A stretch of 64,000 nt of DNA from Thelonectria olida. Its lineage: Eukaryota; Ascomycota; Sordariomycetes; Hypocreales; Nectriaceae. The notes below the pieces were generated by a model. The model ran no database searches. It was not told the origin of the DNA and saw only the letters and a program-made list of their open reading frames with translations. The position numbers were made by a program, and so were the translations under genes. This document shows, piece by piece, positions 36,555 to 46,433 of this stretch; the first letter of the stretch is position 1; each line of letters opens with the position of its first letter. The DNA is taken from positions 496,001 to 560,000 of the forward strand of contig JAGPYM010000012.1 of NCBI GenBank assembly GCA_020736575.1, given 5' to 3'.

Positions 36555-37056
36555 ATGTGGTAGGTCAAGCTGCCCTACTTTCTTAACACTCACCGCAGAC
36601 CCTGACCATTCTCCAGCAAGCACATTCTCAACGCCCAAGTTTCCGTCCGGTCGCCATGCTGTATGTCCTACGATATAAAACCCCCGCACCCGCCAAACGG
36701 TTCTCGAAACACACGCTGACATGTCGTTCTTCCCAGGCAAGCGATGGTTTGACTGCGTCGAGTGCCACAGCGAACAGATGTCCCACCCCCTGCTGGAAAA
36801 TTACGAAATGACCTTTATCTGCAAGAAATGCAAGAAGTGCTTCCGCAAAGACGTCAGAGACTTTGAAGAGGCCGACGAGCACTGTCCGCATTGTGACAAC
36901 CACTTCATTATTGAAGCCAAGACCCCCCAAGCCGCACTTACCATCGAAAGTGACGACGTCCGAATGGATAACAAGATGCTCAGGGACGATAGAGAGAAGC
37001 AGCAGAAGCTGAGGTCAATCTTTGATCCAACCGAGGAGGCGGACAAGCTTGGTTAA
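36555..37056 (+). CDS. CHY-type zinc-finger protein
   Basis: Three exons, 36555-36559, 36617-36660 and 36737-37056, give 122 aa. The first coding exon is just ATGTG. Intron 1 (57 nt, GTAGGT...TCCAG, CTGAC branch) and intron 2 (76 nt, GTATGT...CCCAG) restore MCKHILNAQVSVRSPCCKRW, the expected start of a CHY finger. The domain continues FDCVECHSEQMSHPLL and FICKKCKKCFRKDV to EHCPHCDNHFI, giving paired Cys/His ligands throughout. The C-terminal ~40 residues are charged and helical. CHY fingers occur in plant and animal RING E3 ligases and in yeast Hot13, a factor for small Tim proteins; this one has the CHY domain alone. A start at 36721 would discard the first three ligands and is rejected. Role unknown beyond zinc binding. 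Confidence 0.85.
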
Positions 37057-37241
37057 ATGTTGAATTGGAGGAGCATCTGGAAAAGCTACGGCGTTGGGGA
37101 TCTGAGAGCATCTTGTCCGCTTTGGAAGGGAACCTGTGTGATAGAAAGCATCCCGTCATTACATGTTATTGTTGGTACAATTGCCTGGGCACCATTTCGT
37201 AAACCATACCCTTGTCTATGAACTTCAAAACATGGCCCCCT

Positions 37242-38262
37242 TTACTCCGCGGCAGAATCATCCTGAGATCTAGTCAGGATGGCAGCACTTCCGGTTCCTG
37301 GGGTTCGGCCCGTCTTCTTCTTAGCCGCCTCCTCCTGCTTCTCTTGCTCAATCTCCTTGACGAACTTCTCAATTTCCTCCGTAGGCAGCGTCTCGATCGT
37401 GGCACCGGGTGCCATCAAGGCAATCTCGATGTTCTTCGCACCGGTCTGAACCACCTCCAGGAGTGACTTGATGGCCAAGCGGATAGTAGCCTCTCGGTCC
37501 ATCTCCTCCTTGTAGTTCCGTTCGAGAAACTCTCGAACTGTCTTGCTTGATCGGCCGATAGCATTCGCCTTCCTACGAAGGGATTAGTACGGGCGTCGTC
37601 ATTCAAATGTCTAAAATAACGTACCATGCGGAGTAGATGCCAGACGGCTCCGTCTGGTAAAGTCGAGGGACCTTGCTTCCAGTGTCGAATCCAACAATGA
37701 GGGTGCTAATTCCGAAAGGTCGCACACCACCGGCCTGGGTGTACCGTTGCTGCACACCGGCAACATACTTGGTGATGTAGTCGATCGTGACGGGATCTTC
37801 GACGGACAAACGGTGGGACTGTGCCTCTAATCGGGCCTTGTCGACAAGGATTCGTGCATCAGCGTTGAGGCCGGCAAAGGCCAGGGCGACGTGGTGGTCG
37901 AGAAGCTGAATCTTGGAAGGGGTAATTCGGGTATCTTGCAGCTTCATGGCTGATCGCTTCTCGCATCCCAACACTACGACATCGGCGCCCTTCACACCGA
38001 CAGCGCAAGTTCCTGTCCGAGGGGTAAGCTACGAACGAATTCAACGTCATTGGAGGACGGGGCGGACCTCTCTTGACAGCTTCACCGGCATACTCGACTT
38101 GGAAAACGTGTCCATCGGGACTATCGGCATGTTAGGAAGCTGCATCCGCGCATCGTTAAGAGTTACCGACCTGAAAACTATAGATCATTGTTAGCTGTGA
38201 ACCTGCAAGTCGGGAGCACTATGCTACTCACCCGACAGAGCTCTGTCGTATCCGGAAGCCAT
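37242..38262 (-). CDS. PRE6: 20S proteasome subunit alpha4 (Pre6/PSMA7)
   Basis: Five exons, 38262-38232, 38177-38171, 38120-38068, 38012-37625 and 37572-37242, give 269 aa. Exon 2 is a 7-nt microexon (TTTTCAG). Only by including it does the protein read [20 protein letters not shown], the conserved alpha-subunit N-terminus. Introns are 54, 50, 55 and 52 nt. Introns 2 and 3 use weak donors (GTCGGT, GTCCGC); intron 2 has a good CTAAC branch site. The body has [55 protein letters not shown] and [16 protein letters not shown], all alpha4 features. The Lys/Glu-rich C-terminal tail is somewhat longer than the yeast protein (254 aa). It forms part of the outer alpha ring that gates entry to the catalytic chamber. 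Confidence 0.93.
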
Positions 38263-39358
38263 GATTTATGAATGTGAAAGTGAAGAAAGAACAGCAATGC
38301 CGAATTGTGTGTCTTCGTTTGAGAGTAATGTCAACGTAATGCTAGAGAGGAGGGAGTTGGGTTGTCGATCTAGCGTTAGTTTCGTCGATGGAGGTTGATG
38401 TTACGAGCCGGGGGAGCTTCGTCACAACTGCAGCCTGCCTGGTACCTGTGGAAGGCTGAGAGCTGGCTGGAGCTTCCAAGTCGGCGTGCTGGGGAACAGG
38501 CGGAGAAACGTAACGGCGAGGCCGGGTCGATACAGTGTACACACTGTACAAGCACTGTATGCTCATATACTGGAGCTGCAGCGAGCTTCCTCCGTCTTTC
38601 AACACAGCACAAAAATAATGACAAGTGGTAATCTCAGATTGGATTCTTGGCGAAATCTTACTCATGATGTGACTTCAACCTGCAGGGCCCTATTTCGGTT
38701 GGTTGATAATTTGGCGACTGGCGACACCAACACCAAGATAATGCAGGCAAAATAGGTAACTGCAATTACGATGAAAAGCTTAGGATAATGGCTCCGAGGG
38801 AAATTTAATTGACAAAATCAACTTGCTTAATTAAAGATGAAATCGGAAATACTAAACGACACAAGGACAGCTCTCTAAGGTTTTGAAGTAGGCGGCTCGG
38901 TGTTACCCCTCAACCCCTCGCCCTGAGGACGGTTCGCCGGTATATCGTTTGGGTTCCGAAGACAGCGAGAAATTTCAGCATCAGATCTAGATCTATTGCG
39001 AGACCTGAAGAGGATATTCCTTCCACTTCTTTCTGAAAACCGGTAAATAAGACGAAGTGGCGGATAAGTACGGAACAGGGGTTTAGACAGCGACAGGCTC
39101 AAAGCCGCCCTCAGACCATCAGGCAAGAACACGAGAGTATGGATACATGTAACCAACCACTTTATGCTTTTGAGTAATCGGAAATCAAGACGAGAAGAGA
39201 GGCCGACTCCTTTCTTCGACGATGGCAAAAACACTCCGCTCGAATCCACAACAGATCTATCCCAAGATTTCTTCCTCCTTAATCGTACAGCGATATATAA
39301 ATCCTCCTTTCCAAAGGCCAGCTAGGGAACTCCTTCTTCTGCGACACCATTTAAGTTT
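38263..39358. other. Intergenic, proteasome alpha4 start to regulator 3' end
   Basis: About 1.1 kb holding the alpha4 promoter and the 3' UTR of the Zn2Cys6 gene. It contains one open frame listed separately at low confidence. AT-rich sequence at 38780-38870 marks the middle. Confidence 0.45.
38875..39249 (-). CDS. Possible small protein, unrecognised
   Basis: A 124-codon frame lies just downstream of the Zn2Cys6 gene on the same strand. It has a hydrophobic stretch around residues 27-48 (IKWLVTCIHTLVFLPDGLRA) followed by an Arg/Ser-rich tail. Codon use is mixed rather than clearly random. I recognise no domain and the ORF could equally be chance sequence in the neighbour's 3' UTR. Confidence 0.18.
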   Translation of the reverse strand: MDSSGVFLPSSKKGVGLSSRLDFRLLKSIKWLVTCIHTLVFLPDGLRAALSLSLSKPLFRTYPPLRLIYRFSERSGRNILFRSRNRSRSDAEISRCLRNPNDIPANRPQGEGLRGNTEPPTSKP

Positions 39359-40960
39359 TTAAAACTCTGCCACGTCGATCCACTTCTGTCTTTGTAACAC
39401 ATCCGCAACATGCTGCCCCTTTTCAACCAAGCGGGAGCGGAAATTGTCCAGCCACATCATCTCCATTAGGCCATCCTGCGACGCCGCGTTAAGTTCTTTG
39501 TACAAATCCATCGCTGTCATCATCGGAGAAACCAGCAAGTCCGGCTGCACCGTGTTATCCAAAACCGAATCCAAACCACGACAGATGTCTGCGGCGAATT
39601 TACGCCCGTGCTGGTACCGGGTCACGTCAATCTGGAGTTCGAGTGGTAGGTCTAGCCACATGTTGGGATAGGCGTCGATAATAGGTTGGAAGATGATTCG
39701 GTGGAGGGTCTCTACACAACGGTGAAATAGGACCTGCGCAGTCCAGTAATACAGGAAAGCGAGGCCAGTAAGTCCATCCTTGAAGGTGTATGAGTTAGAG
39801 AAGGGGATAAGGCCACCGGGGCTCGTCAGCTCCTCTGCCCAGTAGGCAAGTGGATGGCCTGGGCTTGGTTGGCTAGCCAGATGATGCCATAGATCAAATT
39901 GTCTCTCAAGTGAGAGGCAGCTTTGAAGAAGCTCCTGGGCTCGTAGTCGTCGGTTCAGGGTGGCTTCGAGGGGAGCAATGCCATCAGTCTGGGCAAAGAT
40001 GGAAGGCAGGAAAAGAAGCAGGTCGAAGAGTTGGTCCAAGGAGCATTTCGGATGTTTGTGCCACGGGACAGACCGCCATTCTGGTGCCGAGAGAAAGGTC
40101 TCGCGTCGGCTGAGAAGAGCATAGCCAACCTAGTTTCTGTTTAGATCGAATAAGTCAAGTCCTCGACGGCAAAAACGTACGGATAATGGTCGGTACACTC
40201 GAACGAAGAAGTGGTGATTTGGAAACTGGCTGAAATAGGCGGGACCTAATCGTTTCATCTCGTCTGACCCGGGTTCTCCGGCCCCGACCAGTAAGTTGTG
40301 CTGGAGTATGTCAGCGGGAGCGCGACATGTTGGTAAGATTGTCAGACCTCGAAGAAGAAGACGCAGTAGCTTTCCGCGGCGTCATCTCCCTCGTCAACGC
40401 CTGGCAACCGTGCTAAGCACTGTGCACTGACTTGGAAGTCTTGGTCGTATAGAAGGGGTTGTATGTCAGACGGTGCGTATGGGGGCAACGAAATGTGATG
40501 GGCCTCGGTCTCGTCTTGTTCCGTCGAGGCTCGGAGCAGATCTGAGAGCTTAGTCTGCAGTGCCAAGACAAGGACGGAATATTCGGTACCTCGATGCTGG
40601 ATGATGGTATGGTCGTCCCAGGCCGAGGTGAACGGCGGTAACGGTGTCAAAACGGGACCTTGACTACCTTCACCACCAGAAGGGGTTTGATTTCTGGAAG
40701 AGGCGCCCTTCTTTGGGTGTGAGGCCACTCTCCCCTTATTCTCAGGGGTTCCGGTGATGAAAACCCTCTCTCGTTCGTATCCCAGGCACTCGCGTCCGCT
40801 GTTCAAACACTTCTGGCAGAAAGGCCTTTCCATGCTACACTAGTTTGAGTCAATAAGGGGAGGAATAGAAAGCCAGTGTTGCTCTGTTGTCGATACCAAC
40901 CTTGACTCGTCGTTGTCGGCATGTTTCACAGCCCTTATACTTGCCTGCGACGCCTACCAT
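39359..40960 (-). CDS. Zn2Cys6 transcription factor
   Basis: Four exons, 40960-40901, 40839-40348, 40300-40181 and 40129-39359, give 480 aa. The zinc cluster uses Cys11, 14, 21, 28, 31 and 38 in C-x2-C-x6-C-x6-C-x2-C-x6-C spacing. It is interrupted by a 61-nt intron immediately before Cys21, and the acceptor at 40840 (ACTAG) is the one that supplies this Cys. The other introns are 47 nt (weak donor GTCTGA) and 51 nt (GTACGT). After a Ser/Pro linker, the rest looks like a helical fungal-specific regulatory domain (for example LDQLFDLLLFLPSIFAQ, GLTGLAFLYYWTAQVLFHRC). It should bind DNA in the nucleus; target genes are unknown and no metabolic partner is adjacent. Confidence 0.88.
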
Positions 40961-43719
40961 GTTGCCTATTTTCGGGTTCGTATACGATAATAAGACCTCA
41001 ACAGGTCCAAAAGAAAGACAATGTGAGTGGAATCAATATAGAGAACAAAGCTTCCAACGGAGCTTCTTAATAGTCCTCTTCCAGAAGCTCGATGCACGCG
41101 ATCGACCCCCCATGATCCCCACACGAGACGGGAACGCCGTCAGTCTTTCCCTCGGCGGGAACGGCCATCACGTCAAGGGGGGTTTGAGAGATACGGAAAC
41201 ATCAGTCGCAACGGCAGTTTCCCTGCAAAGTCCCATTGTGCGTTAATGAGGTACGGTTTCGCATGGCGAATAGGATGTCAGAGCAACCACAAGGCAGTCC
41301 AGGCGACTAGGGTGCGGTCGCTTACGTATCCACCAAGCAACATCGACCTCAGGGGCGGGGAAGGATAATAAAGTGGCTATTCTGGAAGTCTCTATTCAAG
41401 TGTATCGGTGAGCGACGAGAAATCAGGGCATTGCTTGGTTGGCTTGGATGGTTCGGGGACTTTATGACAGCAGACACGAAGCATTGCGTGTCTAATGTGG
41501 TTAGATTCGTAGGGCTGAAGGATCCTGGTCGAGGCCACGGCCAATAGCAGCTGGCGGGTGATGGGCGCAATAGAGCGTCCCTAACAACTAGACGTGTGCC
41601 ATGCTCGAATCCAGAGCTAGAGGCCACTACTCTTTCGTAATTCCGCCCGGAGACGACAGCGGCGCCAAGTTTCCGCTCCTCTTGCAATTCGATTCACACC
41701 ATTCCGACTGACACCGGGCCATGCAGCGGTAACTGCATGGTGATGCTGCAAGGTGGCTGTCCATGACTTATCGGAACCATGGATGGAAAACTGGCGACTG
41801 CGACACTGCGACTCGCAGCAGAGTGGACTGGGCAGACAAAAGTCCCCTTTGGAATCTCCGGCTTGTGCCAATGTCCACCCACGTTGGGTGCCATCCATGA
41901 TGCATCATCCATGGAATCGCGGCGAGGGTGGAGAAGCTTCGTAACAAGGGCGGCCGGGGCTGTAGGGCTGAGCCGTTTCTGCTGTTGCTGCCAACTGGTT
42001 GGCCCGTCGTGGCCAATGAGCTGAACTCCCCATGTTGGAGCAAGAAGCCACCGCTTTTAGTTGATGGCCCTGGCACCGGGGACCCGGCGCACGTCAAAGG
42101 CCATAGAGTGCTGTTGTTACGAGGGCATGATGCCGAGAGTCGAGTTGTGTTGGTTGTTGAAGAAGTTGAGCTATCTCAGCTCAGGTAGATACGTACCTAC
42201 AGGCTCATCGTTAACCCGCAAATAAGATTGCCCATCACCAGTACGTCACTGCCGTCTCTTCCATCCACCCTCCGCCGTGATTCCATACCAAAACCCTTGC
42301 CTTCCATCCCATCCACCCAACCTATGTGCCTATTTTTGATGCCGCCAAGAACACCAACTGATACTACCCAAAGATGCATGACGACGCTGCATTGGCCTCA
42401 ACTTAGTTTCGAAAAGACGGCTGCGATCGCCGTGAACAAGTCGCACCGCTGCAGCAGACATTGCAGTAGCACCAGATGCCAAAAAGGGACTTTGGTCTTA
42501 GGCCGTCCACTTTGATGCCGTTACATCTTTCTCCCTCATTGCTACTAAGTACCGACTTTCTTCCATCTGTGCCAAAGCGGAAGCGAAAAAGGGCCGTCCG
42601 TGTTGGTGCCTAAAAGCTGCCACAACCCCCCCTCCGGGACTTTCGTCTCCCCTAGCTAGTCACTGCCTCATTGTTCGAGTCTGTCCCGTCTTTATGATTC
42701 CGCGACGCCACCACCTGATACTAACTAGTTGACTATCGACAACAATTCATAGGTGGAAATGGGTTCGCGAGAAAACGAGAGGCGGCCGCCCTTCTCCTCC
42801 ACCGTTGACCATCCCAACATAGACTCATATTTCTAAACACTGGAGACGTCTTGCTGTTCATCTTGCCTGAAACTGGCAAATGGAAGGCTCGGCAAGTGCG
42901 TCAAGCACCAAAGCACCAAAAGAAGACCCATGGATTTGCCAATCCCCCCCAGTTTGTGGTGATATCATCAAGCAAGTTCCTACTAAACACATCACCAGCC
43001 TGACGTGCACTCTCAGAAATGTCACTCCTCAAAGTCGAGCTCGTTAAATCAAGACCGAATGACCGAATACGCCCCTCTTAAGGGTTCTAGACTCTTCTCG
43101 CCCGTCCCCCCTCCCCCACTCGCACCGTTTCTGCGAGCTATTGCCTTTGGCCATGCATGTACCCACGTAGCGGGTAGGATACATCATGTTCTGTTCGCTA
43201 CTTTGCCCCGTAGTAGTGAAAGCTAGATATATGCATAGTGGCTTTATACACATCACCTCCCTGCTTGAGTTAAGTACGACGCGGGTTGAAGCTATCGTGG
43301 GTATGGTGCTGTAACGACGCCCGCCAGGTACCCGCATATTATGCCGAGGTTGAAGAGTCCATAGCTCCAAGCTTCAAGCTACCTACTTACCTATGCACTA
43401 GCGCAACGCATCACATGTACTCCGAAAGAATGCATAAGTACCTGCCAAACAACCAGCTTGTTCCGATATCAGTCGGCCGATCATTTATAGATTAGATATG
43501 CGTTTCTCTCATTCGGTTAGGACACACAAACTGCCATGGGCACTTGGGATCTCATCATGAAAACCATCCAAAGCATTTATTTTCGCTTGCCTTTCTCTCC
43601 TTATCGAGAGCTCCCATATTTTACGTAAATGTGCCCTATGTCGGCCCGGGTATTTATATAAGCTACCTATTTCATCTCTTCATACCTACCTACACCTTAA
43701 AAGTTCCATTCTTGGCCTC
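40961..43719. other. Intergenic, 2.8 kb
   Basis: This spans from the regulator start to the D-2-hydroxyglutarate dehydrogenase 3' end. No frame shows a recognisable domain. The right end (43560-43720) is AT-rich with ataagctacctatt-like sequence and probably contains the neighbour's 3' UTR. Nothing else is called. Confidence 0.45.
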
Positions 43720-45472
43720 TTAGATGTACTTATAGGGGTTCATGATACCGTTCTAAGAATCCAGTCAGTGTTCAACTCACGACAATTCAAGGGAAAGCGA
43801 GGTTGCAAAAACTTACAGGGTCATAGAGGTTCTTGATCTGCCTCATCAGACCAAGGGTGCCCTCGTCGCGGCTATACCCCACAAACTTCTTCTTCGCAAT
43901 GCCCAACCCGTGCTCGGCGCTGATGCTGCCGTTGCGCTTCTGGATCCACTCGTACACAAACGGCTCCAGCGCCTTCTCGACCTTTTCGTCGTACCGCCGC
44001 ACGGGGATGTTGAGGTGCAAGTTGGAGTCGCCCATGTGGCCGTAGCCCAGCACGTCGACGACCGGGAACTCGTCCGTCTCGCCCAGGAGTCCGGCTTCCT
44101 CCATGCGCGCCTTGGTGTCCTCGACCAGCTGGTACATCTCCTTGAGCGGGATCGACACGTCGTACTTGTACGTGCCGCCCCAGTGGCCGAGACACTCGGT
44201 GATGCCCTCGCGCCAACCCCACAGGTTCTTGATCTGCGTCTCGTCTTGTGCCACAACGCCATCGGCAATGACCTCCTTGGTCATGACATCCTCGAGAAAG
44301 GCCTCAAGTTTGGCGTAGTCGTGCTCGCCGTTGGAGCCGCTGGTCTCGATCAGGCAGTAAAAAGGGTGGTCGCCCTCGAGGGGCTTGTCCTGGCCCTTGA
44401 CCTGGGAGACAATCTGCTGGCTCTTGCCGTCCATCAGCTCAAAGGCGGAGAGAATCTCACCAAGTTGCTTCTTAGCCTCGCGGAAAGCCAATTGAGCTTT
44501 CTCGTAGGACTCGAGACCGAAGAGAGCGACGTTGATGGCGGAGGAGCGCTGGGGGCAGTGAATGGAGACCTTGGTGATGATACCGAGGGTGCCCTCAGCG
44601 CCAATGAAGAGCTGCTTGAGATCATAGCCCGTGTTGTTCTTGCGCAGAGCGCAAAGATCGTTCAAGATGGTGCCATCCGGCAAGACGGCCTCAACACCGA
44701 GGACAGTGCCGTGCAGACTTCCATATCGCAGCAGTCGCAGACCACCGGCGTTGGTAGCCACATTGCCGCCGACATGGCAAGATCCCTTGGCACCGAGGTC
44801 GAGAGGGAAGATGTAGCCCCGCTGGGCGAGGTACTGGTCGGCCGACTCGAGAATGACACCGGCGTCGACGACAAGCGCACCGCTGACGTCGTCAAAGGAG
44901 CGGATCTGGTTCATGCGGGCGAGACTGATGACGATCTCATCGAAGACGGGGATGGAGCCGCCAACAAGTCCAGTGTTGCCGCCTTGCGGCACAACAGCCA
45001 GGTGCTGTTCGTTGCAGAACTTGAGGATCTGGCTGACCTCCTCAGTAGTGGCGGGCTTGAGCACAAGGCGAGTCTGGCCCTTGTACTTGTGCATCCAGTC
45101 CTCGTTGAAGGGTTCGAGGTCGCTCTCGTCAATCGACTCGGAAACGCCGTCGAGAACGGCCGAGGGGTTGTTGCCGAGAATCTCGCGGAAGCGAGCGACA
45201 TGGTCCTTGGTGACGGCTGCGAATCGCTCATCGCGCTTGAGGTTGGGGTACGTTTCGGTGGTCAGCTTTGCCTGGCAGGACAATGAAGGGGCAATCAGCC
45301 TGCGCGAGGTTGTGGAAAGGCATCGAATGGCTCTGGGCGAAGCATTGCGGCAGTATGAAGCGGGAGATGGTGCGGCGGCGAGGCATCTGCGGGACGAGCC
45401 TGAGACGTTGGAGGCATTGGCGGCAACTGAGGGCGTCCTCAGAGCGCGGATGAAGCTTGAACGAGAGGCCAT
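43720..45472 (-). CDS. DLD2: Mitochondrial D-2-hydroxyglutarate dehydrogenase (Dld2 type)
   Basis: Exon 1 (45472-43817) and a 33-nt last exon (43752-43720) join across a 64-nt GTAAGT...TTCTTAG intron to give 562 aa ending NGIMNPYKYI. The first ~70 residues are Arg/Ser/Ala-rich without acids, a matrix presequence. The PCMH-type FAD domain includes VVPQGGNTGLVGGSIPVFDE (about 160-179), ARMNQIRSFD, DLGAKGSCHVGGNVATNAGG and IGAEGTLGIITKV. The C-terminal domain has the metal-binding GYGHMGDSNLHLN and SAEHGLGIAKKKF. It should oxidise D-2-hydroxyglutarate to 2-oxoglutarate; some family members also take D-lactate. Without the last exon the conserved C-terminal NP motif would be lost. Confidence 0.94.
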
Positions 45473-46433
45473 TGTGCATGGAATGTCGATTGGGGGTCAA
45501 GATGATCAGTTTTGAAATTCCCGTCGAGCGATTCGCCGGCCAACCTTTTTGACGTTTTCGAGCTCTGCAGCGATAGCGGAGAAAATGCACCATCAATTAT
45601 AAACCCGTCGGCCGGTAGTGGGGGCGGGTGGCACATCTGATGCAATTGACCCCATTTCTGAGTCGCTCTCGGCAAAAGCCATCGATTTTACCGGGCCGGT
45701 ATTCCCTTGAGAGCGTTGCGGAGTGTGTGCCGGCTCGGCTTGTTGCTCAAGGATGCCGGTCGAGAGTTGGCGGTTCCAACGCCAGAGACCTGAATCATTT
45801 CGCTTTGTTTCCGGAAATCTCTCCGTCCAATTGCAAGAACAGGCTCCGTGGTTGGTGTCATGGGTATAGGTTGGCTCCATGTTATGAATGAGGTTGTATC
45901 GGAATTCCAGTCCCGGAGCCGACCACACCCATCCGCACCCATTGATATATTCATCTCAAGGAAATCATCGCCGTAGATTACCATATTTTAACTTCAGCTG
46001 TTATTCTCGTTCTGTCACTGGTCATTCACCAACCATACTCCAGACCTATTGAGCTTGTGAACGGCTTCAAGTCTTTGCAAATGATGAATGAAGTAATCAA
46101 AAAGACAAGTCACACTTCCTAGTGCGCCCTGCAATTACAAACTAACGTACACTAATAAGTACTGCTATTCTGATCAATTCACTCTGGTATATGTAATTCC
46201 AAGGGATGTCCATTTGCCAAACCGTCCCCCGCCACCAAAACACCAACTGAGATACGTCCAACAATAAAAGGCACAAGCCATCGTAGCTTCCACCGAAGAC
46301 ACGTCTTCCCTCCTCCAACTAAGCGTCCCTCTTCGTTCATTTTTAAGCGGCAAGGCGCGTATCCGGCGCGGTTCCCCCGGGTGGCAGGTGATGTTGGCCT
46401 CAATCTTTTCCCGTTTTCCCCCAAGCTCACTTC
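45473..46433. other. Intergenic, dehydrogenase start to alpha-actinin 3' end
   Basis: 961 bp expected to hold the dehydrogenase promoter and the alpha-actinin 3' UTR. No convincing coding frame; short frames on - near 45600-45930 carry no domain. Confidence 0.5.

Noticed and set aside
43910..45286. 458-codon open frame on the + strand
   Set aside because: It lies wholly antisense to the D-2-hydroxyglutarate dehydrogenase exon and arises from C/G-biased third codon positions. The sense protein has clear FAD and metal motifs; the antisense peptide has none.
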